This document shows positions 57,444-64,000 of a stretch of DNA of 64,000 nt, in pieces; position 1 is the stretch's first letter, and every line of letters starts with the position of its first letter. A program made the position numbers and the translations under genes. This DNA comes from Vreelandella alkaliphila (GTDB taxonomy: Bacteria; Pseudomonadota; Gammaproteobacteria; Pseudomonadales; Halomonadaceae). The DNA lies in NCBI RefSeq assembly GCF_016107625.1, contig NZ_JABASV010000014.1:1-64000 (forward strand), in the 5' to 3' direction. Below the pieces are notes generated by a model that was not told the origin of the DNA, made no database searches, and saw nothing but the letters and a program-made list of their open reading frames with translations.

Positions 57444-59965
57444 AGAGTGTCAATCAAGAAGCCATTGAGCATGACCCGCAGCAATTGCACGAAGACTTGC
57501 ACACCATTTGGGGGAACCCCAAAGGTCTAAGGTCCTTAACTATCGTCAACCACACCACGCTTGGCCTACGTTTTATGGTCACGGGGATGGTGTTTTTCCT
57601 GATTGGCGGCATTTTAGCAATGCTGGTGCGAACCCAGTTAGCGATGCCCGACCAAAACTTTATGTCGCCAGACATTTATAACCAGGTCACCACCATGCAT
57701 GGCACGGTGATGATGTTTCTGTTCGCTATTCCTATGCTGGAAGGGCTGGCGATTTACCTGATCCCAAAGATGATTGGTGCCCGCGACCTGGTCTGCCCTC
57801 GGCTAACATCACTTGGCTATTTCTGCTATTTATTTGGCGGGATTATTCTTACTTCCAGCCTGATTATTGAAATGGCGCCTTCCAGCGGCTGGTTTATGTA
57901 CACCCCGCTTAGTAGCAAAGAGTTCGCGCCTGATCTGGGCTCGGATTTTTGGCTGTTAGGCATCACGTTTGTGGAAATTTCCGCAGTGTCTGCGGGTGTC
58001 GAGTTGGTAGTGTCGATATTGCGTACTCGCACTCAGGGCATGGCGCTGCATAAAATGCCGTTGTTCGCTTGGTATATCTTGGCCATGGCGCTGATGATCG
58101 TGGTGGGGTTTCCACCGTTGATACTTGGCAGCGTTTTACTGGAACTTGAGCGCGCCGTGGGTATGCCATTTTTCCAGATTGCGGGAGGCGGCGACCCCAT
58201 CCTGTGGCAGCATCTGTTTTGGCTGTTTGGTCACCCTGAGGTCTACATCATCTTTCTACCTGCCGCGGGCATTGTTTCCACGCTAATACCGGTTTTTGCC
58301 GGGCGGCCTATTGTCGGTTATGGGTGGGTGGTAGCTGCCATCGCTATTATGGGCTTTATCAGTTTTGGGCTTTGGGTACACCACATGTTTACAGTGGGTA
58401 TCCCGCAGCTGGCTCAGGCATTTTTCTCGGCGGCTAGCATGCTGGTGGCGGTACCAACGGCGATTCAGGTGTTCGTTTGGCTGGCTACCCTTTGGCTAGG
58501 TAAACCTAAAATGAAACTGCCCATGCTTTGGGTGATGGGCTTTTTGATTATTTTCGTTTGCGGTGGCTTAACCGGGGTGATGTTGGCGCTAGTGCCATTT
58601 AACTGGCAGGTGCACGATACCCACTTTGTGGTGGCCCACATGCACTATGTATTGGTGGGAGGCATGTTCTTCCCACTCATTGCCGGGCTTTATTACTGGT
58701 TGCCGCTATTTTCCGGGCGTATGCCATCTGAAAGCCTCGGGCGTTGGGGGTTCTGGCTAACCTTTTTAGGCTTTAACGGTACGTTTCTGATTATGCATTG
58801 GACGGGCCTTTTAGGTATGCCAAGGCGTGTTTATACCTATGAGGCTGGCTCCGGGTGGGAGATTTATAACCTGCTCTCATCCGTCAGCAGCTTTGTGCTA
58901 TCGGCGGGTATTGCCATGGTGTTGCTGGATATCGCGCTGCACTTCCGGTTTGGTAAACCCGCCAAACAGAACCCATGGAATGCCGATACGCTGGAATGGG
59001 CTAACTCGATGCCCCCAAGCGCTTATAACTTTGTCAGCTTACCTACTGTAGAAACACGGCATCCGTTGTGGGATGACCCGAATTTGCCACATACCATGGC
59101 GAAGGGTATGCACGGCTTAGCGGTGGCTTCCCACGGCCGGCGTGAAATGTGGGGCACCGACCCGATTACTGGCAAAGTGCGCGAAATCATTCACCTGCCT
59201 GGTAACTCTTGGTGGCCGCTGTTTGCCGCAGCAGCGCTGGCAGTGGTGTGCATTAGTTTATTAACCCGTGTCTATGCGCTAGCGGGCATCTTTGTAGTGA
59301 TTGCTGGCGTGTTTCTACTGCGCTGGTCGTGGGAGAACGGTGCACACCCGAATGCGGCTCCTGATGCCGGCGTGAAGCCAGGCGATCCGCCGCTCCATTC
59401 ACGTACGATGGATGGCCCTGGGCTTTGGGCAATGGCGGTGTTTTTAATTGCCAACGGTTCGTTCTTTCTTTCCTATCTGTTTGGCTGGTTTTATCTATGG
59501 ACTGTTTCGCCTGAGTGGCAAATGCCAGATACACCGCCTCTGTCTCTGCTGATAACGGGCATAGCTGGCGGGGCGGTTTTAGCGGGGTGCGTGGTGGTAG
59601 AGAAGCTGGTGCGCGGGCTGCGTCAGCAGCGTGATGCAGGGTTAAGAGCAAGTCTCTATTTAGCCGCTGCGTTAGGCGCGCTTCAAGTGGGGCTCGCTGG
59701 CTGGGCGCTGTGGCGAGCCGATCTTTCACCAACCCAAACCACCCACGATGCGGTGATGCTGGTGGGGCTTGTTTACGCGCTTTTTCATGGTGGCCTAGCG
59801 GTTATTTTAACGGTGTTGCAAGGCATGCGCGTTGGTTATGGCTACGTGGGTGCGCATGCGCCGTTTGAACCCGCCGTAGTGGCACTACTTTGGCGCTATA
59901 ACGTGGTCACATTCTGGTTGTTAGTCGGGGCGTTGGCGATACTGCCTCGGGTGATAGGAGGATAA
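57440..59965 (+). CDS. coxA: Cytochrome c oxidase subunit I-III fusion
   Basis: About 841 aa. Residues 1-570 are subunit I: haem a ligand in TTMHGTVMMFLFAIP, the CuB/crosslink site HPEVYIIFLPAAG, and the double histidine AHMHYVLVGG. After a linker (about 570-650) comes subunit III: MDGPGLWAMAVFLIANGSFFLSYLFGWFYLW, ending with THDAVMLVGLVYALFHGGLAV and RYNVVTFWLLVGALA. Terminal oxidase that reduces oxygen to water and pumps protons. ATGA overlap with coxB, and stop adjacent to the next small gene. Confidence 0.93.
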   Translation: MKSVNQEAIEHDPQQLHEDLHTIWGNPKGLRSLTIVNHTTLGLRFMVTGMVFFLIGGILAMLVRTQLAMPDQNFMSPDIYNQVTTMHGTVMMFLFAIPMLEGLAIYLIPKMIGARDLVCPRLTSLGYFCYLFGGIILTSSLIIEMAPSSGWFMYTPLSSKEFAPDLGSDFWLLGITFVEISAVSAGVELVVSILRTRTQGMALHKMPLFAWYILAMALMIVVGFPPLILGSVLLELERAVGMPFFQIAGGGDPILWQHLFWLFGHPEVYIIFLPAAGIVSTLIPVFAGRPIVGYGWVVAAIAIMGFISFGLWVHHMFTVGIPQLAQAFFSAASMLVAVPTAIQVFVWLATLWLGKPKMKLPMLWVMGFLIIFVCGGLTGVMLALVPFNWQVHDTHFVVAHMHYVLVGGMFFPLIAGLYYWLPLFSGRMPSESLGRWGFWLTFLGFNGTFLIMHWTGLLGMPRRVYTYEAGSGWEIYNLLSSVSSFVLSAGIAMVLLDIALHFRFGKPAKQNPWNADTLEWANSMPPSAYNFVSLPTVETRHPLWDDPNLPHTMAKGMHGLAVASHGRREMWGTDPITGKVREIIHLPGNSWWPLFAAAALAVVCISLLTRVYALAGIFVVIAGVFLLRWSWENGAHPNAAPDAGVKPGDPPLHSRTMDGPGLWAMAVFLIANGSFFLSYLFGWFYLWTVSPEWQMPDTPPLSLLITGIAGGAVLAGCVVVEKLVRGLRQQRDAGLRASLYLAAALGALQVGLAGWALWRADLSPTQTTHDAVMLVGLVYALFHGGLAVILTVLQGMRVGYGYVGAHAPFEPAVVALLWRYNVVTFWLLVGALAILPRVIGG

Positions 59966-59970
59966 TGGTG

Positions 59971-60315
59971 ATGGTACGACTACATTTTACTCATCCCATC
60001 CACTTAATTATCGGACTAACGCTATGGAGCCTATGGTTTGTGGCGGTTTATAGCGGCCTTTCAGTAGCCTGTGCGGTGGCGCCACCATCGCCAGAAGCGG
60101 GAGCGCTTACAGGTCTTAATGCCGCGCTAGGTGGTGTTAGTCTTATTACTGCCGTAGGGCTTGTGGCGCTTGCCTGGGGGAGTTGCCAAGTGGCGAAGCA
60201 GCATCAAGGCCGTCAGCGCTTTCATGCCACTGTCTCGGCGTGGCTATATTTGTTTTCCGCTTTCGGTGTGGTGTTTGCGGGTATGCCGATTATCAGTGTG
60301 CCGCCTTGTCTATAA
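59971..60315 (+). CDS. Small membrane protein of the oxidase operon
   Basis: About 114 aa, three membrane segments (HLIIGLTLWSLWFVAVYSGLSVACAV, GVSLITAVGLVALAW, WLYLFSAFGVVFAGMPII). Its place straight after the subunit I-III gene suggests an accessory or subunit-IV-like protein, but I see no specific match. ATG 59965 is in frame; the strong AGGAGG (59956-59961) is better spaced for ATG 59971. Confidence 0.75.
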   Translation: MVRLHFTHPIHLIIGLTLWSLWFVAVYSGLSVACAVAPPSPEAGALTGLNAALGGVSLITAVGLVALAWGSCQVAKQHQGRQRFHATVSAWLYLFSAFGVVFAGMPIISVPPCL

Positions 60316-60338
60316 GTCATAACACCCACGTTAGCTCG

Positions 60339-62537
60339 ATGCCAGAAGACGATAAAACATCTAGCCATAACAATCCCCTCTATACCCTGCATGGTATGTG
60401 GTGTACCAGCTGTGCTCTGGCAGTAGAGGGGGCGCTAGCACGTCTGCCTGGGGTCATCGACGTTAGCGTCCACTACCCCACGGCAACCGTGTGGGTGAAA
60501 GGTGCGCGAGACGCAGTCGATCTGACGGAGCTTGCGCCGGTAGTCAAACGGTTGGGCTATCGGCTAACTGAATTAGAAGCTGTTGATGATGCCCATGATC
60601 GTCTTGAGCAGGAGAGCCGCTACCTTACCTTGCGGTTGTTAGTAGGCGCGGCTTTCGGTATGTGGACCATGTTGGCATCACTGCTTATTTATGTGGGAGC
60701 GCTACCGAGCGCATCGATAGAGCAAGTAGTGGCGTGGATATCGGGTGCATTTGCGCTACCCGTAGTGGTGTATTCGGGCTTGCCGTTTTACCGAGCAGGC
60801 TGGCGCACGTTACTTGCCAAACGCCCAGGGATGGATGTGCTGGTTAGCCTTGGCGCGGTCGGTGCAATGAGTGTGTCGATTGGGTTGTTGTGGCGCGGCT
60901 CGTCGGAGGTGTATTTCGATACGGCGGTTATGCTGATTGTGCTGTTGCTCGTTGGGCGACTGGTAGAAACGCTGTGCCGACACCGTGGACTGAAAGCGCT
61001 GGATGCACTGGCGTTGCCAGATGCGGCTATAAGCGCTTGGCAAAAGGGGGCCTGGGTCTTACTTCCTATTAATAATGTGGCCGCGGGTACGCGCGTTAAG
61101 CTAGCGCCGGGGGAGTTAGTGACGCTTGATGGCATTCTTGATGCTCCCGGTTGGATTGATAATGCCTCTCTGACCGGTGAAAGCTTGCCACGTCACTTCA
61201 CTGCAGGGCAGAAAGTGTATGCCGGCTGCCGCTACCTAGGCACGACGCCACTGATAATGCAGGTCACTGCGGGGGTTGGTAAACGCCGATTGGATCGACT
61301 GCGTCATGAAATGCGCCGCTATCAGGCCCAAAAAGGGCAACTACAGAAACTAGCCGACCGTTTTGCCGCCTGGTTAAGTCCTTTGGCACTTGTGCTCTCG
61401 CTAGTGACGCTGCTTGGTGCGCTACTCGTTGGATTGGGCTGGGAGGATGCATTGGTGCGTGCGCTCTCAGTGCTCGTGGTGGCATGCCCCTGTGCCGTTG
61501 GGCTGGCGGTGCCTTTGGCTAGTCTTGCCGGTAGCGGTCAGGCTATGCAACAAGGTATTGCGCTGCGTGACCCCGCCGCGCTAGAAATCTTGGCGCGTAT
61601 TCGTTCAGTAGCGCTGGATAAAACCGGAACCTTAACGACAGGATGCCATGCGGTACTGCACTGGCAAGCACGGGGTGGCATGGATGAACACAAGCTGCAG
61701 CACAAGCTCACCAGCGCTGTTGCCGGGAGCGAACATCCGTTGGCGCAAGCATTGGCGCGCTGGTCTGGTGGCCAAGATCAACACAGCTTTCAGCCTTGCA
61801 TAGAAGATGTTGATGAATTCCCCGGGGAAGGACGCCGTGTTCGCCTTGTAAACGGTGGATGTCTGATGATAGGTAGCGTCGGTTGGCTGACACGACAGCA
61901 GGTTGATGTTCCTTCCCAAGCGGAAGAGGCCGCGCTGGCTTTTGCTTCCCAAGTAATGCTGGCGGATGAGTCAGGCTGGCTGGCGACGTTCTACCTGACC
62001 GATCAACCCGTCGACGATGCGGAGCTAAGCGTGAAGCACCTGCTAGGTTCAGGTTATCTGGTTGCAATGATCAGTGGTGATCGACAGGGCGCGGTTAGTT
62101 GGTTAGGCGAGCGTGTTGGTCTGGTGCGCGAAGCTTGCTATGCCCAGCGCTCACCGGAAGCCAAGGCACGGCTATTACGTGGGTTACCATCGCCAACACT
62201 GTTTGTGGGAGATGGCCTAAACGATACGCTAAGCTTGGCGGCAGCAGACGCTGGCATTGCCCCAAGGAGTGCCAGCGAAGCTGCCCGCGAGGGAGCATCC
62301 GCCCAACTCATGACGCCAGGGATTGGTGGGGTAGTGAAATTGCTTAGCATTGCCAAGCGTACGCGGCGCGTTATGGAGCAAAATCTTTTCTTCTCGGCAC
62401 TCTATAACACCCTGGCACTTGGCGTGGTGGTCGTCATGGCCATACCACCGTTGATCGCAGTACTCGCCATGGCAATAAGCTCGCTCAGCGTGACGCTTAA
62501 CGCCGCACGATTAGCATGGTCAGAGCCGGATAGTTAA
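60339..62537 (+). CDS. Copper-translocating P1B-type ATPase (CopA/CcoI-like)
   Basis: About 732 aa. One N-terminal heavy-metal domain with C22-x2-C25 (GMWCTSCALAVEG), eight membrane helices, the metal-path motif C383-P-C385 (VVACPCAVGLAVPLA), phosphorylation site D427-KTGT, TGES in the actuator domain, and GDGLND in the hinge. Exports Cu(I) across the inner membrane; in oxidase operons such pumps (CcoI, CtpA) supply copper to the enzyme rather than detoxify. Start is uncertain, as the ribosome site is weak; the frame opens at 60183 inside the previous gene. Confidence 0.92.
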   Translation: MPEDDKTSSHNNPLYTLHGMWCTSCALAVEGALARLPGVIDVSVHYPTATVWVKGARDAVDLTELAPVVKRLGYRLTELEAVDDAHDRLEQESRYLTLRLLVGAAFGMWTMLASLLIYVGALPSASIEQVVAWISGAFALPVVVYSGLPFYRAGWRTLLAKRPGMDVLVSLGAVGAMSVSIGLLWRGSSEVYFDTAVMLIVLLLVGRLVETLCRHRGLKALDALALPDAAISAWQKGAWVLLPINNVAAGTRVKLAPGELVTLDGILDAPGWIDNASLTGESLPRHFTAGQKVYAGCRYLGTTPLIMQVTAGVGKRRLDRLRHEMRRYQAQKGQLQKLADRFAAWLSPLALVLSLVTLLGALLVGLGWEDALVRALSVLVVACPCAVGLAVPLASLAGSGQAMQQGIALRDPAALEILARIRSVALDKTGTLTTGCHAVLHWQARGGMDEHKLQHKLTSAVAGSEHPLAQALARWSGGQDQHSFQPCIEDVDEFPGEGRRVRLVNGGCLMIGSVGWLTRQQVDVPSQAEEAALAFASQVMLADESGWLATFYLTDQPVDDAELSVKHLLGSGYLVAMISGDRQGAVSWLGERVGLVREACYAQRSPEAKARLLRGLPSPTLFVGDGLNDTLSLAAADAGIAPRSASEAAREGASAQLMTPGIGGVVKLLSIAKRTRRVMEQNLFFSALYNTLALGVVVVMAIPPLIAVLAMAISSLSVTLNAARLAWSEPDS

Positions 62538-62562
62538 ACGGCGGGTAGTTCTCGTTCAATGC

Positions 62563-63448
62563 TTAGGGAAGCCGTAAATGAGTAAACAGGCTTTGCATAG
62601 CCGGTGACAGTGATGCTTCATCGCGATAGCACAAGCACAGCTGCCGTTTGGCCCACGGGTCGTTTAGATTCACAACGCTAAGGTCGTAACGCTGTAGCCA
62701 TTGTTGCGCAATGCCTTTAGGAATAATGGCGATGCCTACTTGGTGGGCTACCAAATTGCACAGCTCACCAAATCCTTTCATGCGTATCCGTAGGGTTAAT
62801 GAAGCCCCAAGCTGGCGAGCCTGCTCTTCGATTTGAGCTTGCAGCGCACTTTCCTCGCTCAATCCAACCATTGGCAGTCCAACAACTTCGTGAAAGCTAA
62901 TCCGTGATTGGTTAGATAGTGGATGCCCTTTGGCCACCAGAACGACTAAATGGTCAGGCACCAGAACGTCGCGTTTTAAGTCCTCTGCGTTAACCACATC
63001 GGTGATGATCCCCCCCCTCAATAATGCCGGCCTGGATTGATTGAATGATCGCTAGGCTGGTTCGCTCCTTAACGTCCATATGCAGCGAAGGGTGGGCTTG
63101 TAACCAGGGCGCGAGCTTGCCAGGTAAAAACGAGGCAAGTGCAGCAGTATTGGCATGTAGTCTTAGCGTTCCTGACAGCCCCTTAGCAAACGCCTTAAGC
63201 TCACCGCGCATTTTTTTATGCTGCAGCAACATTTGCCGAGCGTGGTGGGCTAGGGCTTCTCCAGCCTCTGTTGGCATAACACCGCGGGGGTGGCGTTCAA
63301 GCAGTTTGACGTCAACATCAGCCTCAATACGGCGCAGGCGTTCACTGGCAGAACCCAAGGCTAGGTGAGCATTCATGGCCCCTTGAGTGATGCTACCTGC
63401 TTCAACAATGCACAGAAAAAGATGAAGGTCTGATAAATCCAAGCGCAT
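62563..63448 (-). pseudogene. LysR-family regulator interrupted by a frameshift
   Basis: Reads from ATG 63448 (AGGAG before it) as a normal LysR N-terminus: MRLDLSDLHLFLCIVEAGSITQGAMNAHLALGSASERLRRIE. At about 63010-63017 a run of eight G's (minus strand) shifts the frame, and translation stops within six residues. The other frame then continues the effector domain (GGIITDVVNAEDL...VPDHLVVLVAKGHPL...) to 62563. With seven G's the two halves join into about 295 aa, the usual LysR length. Either phase variation, a real inactivation or a sequencing error. Divergent from the TauE/SafE permease, its likely target. Confidence 0.85.
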
Positions 63449-63538
63449 AAAAGCTCCTATTTCACCCTAAGGCTGAGCCGAAGCCTGAGAGGAAAATACC
63501 TGATTGTGGCGGGGTTCCAGCCGCGCTTCAATGTCGCC

Positions 63539-64000
63539 ATGACAAACGATATTGCTACGCTAATTTGGTTGTTGGGCGCATTCCTGCTGGCAGGCTTGGT
63601 CAAAGGGGTAACCGGAATGGGGCTGCCTACCGTTGCTATGGCTCTGCTGGGGGCGCTTTACTCTCCCGTTGTTGCCGCTGCATTATTGATAGTGCCCTCG
63701 TTAATTACCAATATTTGGCAGTTTTTGAAGGGCGGTTATCACTGGCACGTTCTAAGCCGCTTTTTTAGCATGATGCTTGGTATTCCCGTCGGCGCCTTTT
63801 TGGGTGCGCCGCTATTGAGCCAGCTTGACGCAGATTGGGCAGCGTTTAGTCTGGGAAGCGCCTTAATGCTCTATTCCATATACTCTTTTTGGGCGCCTGT
63901 GATTAATATTCTGCCCAAGTATGAGTCCTGGTTGTCACCCATTATCGGCCTTTTGACTGGATGGATTACAGGGGCAACAGGTGTGTTTGTACTTCCAGCA
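63539..64000 (+). CDS. TauE/SafE family permease, partial
   Basis: Open to the window end, at least 154 aa visible. Four to five membrane segments so far: IWLLGAFLLAGLVKGVTGMGLP (the conserved GxxxGxTGxG-like first helix), LYSPVVAAALLIVPSLITNIWQF, FSMMLGIPVGAFLGAPLL, LGSALMLYSIYSFW, IIGLLTGWITGATGVFVLPA. The family exports sulfite or sulfonates or moves other anions. GTG 63506 is an in-frame alternative start with AGAGGAAA before it. Divergent from a broken LysR gene. Confidence 0.87.
   Translation, partial: MTNDIATLIWLLGAFLLAGLVKGVTGMGLPTVAMALLGALYSPVVAAALLIVPSLITNIWQFLKGGYHWHVLSRFFSMMLGIPVGAFLGAPLLSQLDADWAAFSLGSALMLYSIYSFWAPVINILPKYESWLSPIIGLLTGWITGATGVFVLPA

Overview
The window looks like chromosomal DNA of a moderately GC-rich gammaproteobacterium, most likely Halomonas or a close relative (Halomonadaceae). 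The inference rests on family content (RlmM, TusA, EpmC, DUF3549, YqcC, RimB/RimK, a SUF operon with its own Rrf2 regulator, putA/putP, DUF5924), Pseudomonas/Halomonas-like FadBA, and mixed codon use. I see no prophage, transposase, integrase, CRISPR array, tRNA or complete rRNA. Most genes are core metabolism.

Layout. 1-504: gene-free, with two similar terminator cassettes around a REP-like palindrome. 505-7569: rlmM, an ABM-fold gene, tusA, two poorly characterised genes, a MATE exporter, epmC and a TatD hydrolase. 7839-15774: an acyl-CoA catabolic cluster (solute-binding protein, two acyl-CoA synthetases, acyl-CoA dehydrogenase, thiolase) closed by an AraC/OruR-type regulator. 15928-20762: uup, a UspA protein, a membrane protein, a MarR regulator and a DUF5924 protein. 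21034-24410: fadBA. 24471-26456: small redox, lipoprotein and zinc-ribbon genes. 26765-32781: the SUF iron-sulfur operon (regulator, sufB, C, D, S, T) behind a promoter with two Fur-box-like sites and a likely autoregulatory operator. 32800-37250: sanA-like gene, a helical protein, rimK-rimB, DUF3549 and yqcC; the DUF3549/yqcC gap holds a cluster of DnaA boxes. 37378-48114: ompW, then a proline catabolism locus read on the minus strand (AraC regulator, putA type A, putA type B, putP). 48142-55787: CBS protein, Pmp3-like protein, DMT exporter, nadK, Ap4A-hydrolase-like phosphoesterase, rhomboid protease, yeaC, DUF2797 and a CopD-like protein. 55843-62537: a divergent DUF2231 gene and a compact caa3-type cytochrome oxidase operon (coxB with haem c, coxA-coxC fusion, small membrane subunit, Cu P-type ATPase). 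62563-64000: a frameshifted LysR regulator divergent from a TauE/SafE permease cut by the window end.

The best leads are: two intergenic plus-strand regions (ending at 48724 and 53157) that share a 12-base block plus upstream similarity and end in strong intrinsic terminators, so may be paralogous small RNAs; two adjacent putA genes of different architecture and base composition; 13-16 bp tandem duplications placed repeatedly at stop codons (yjdM, sufD, sanA, the CBS gene); an eight-G tract that breaks a LysR gene; and the DnaA-box cluster upstream of yqcC. I found no clearly novel multi-gene defence or biosynthetic system.
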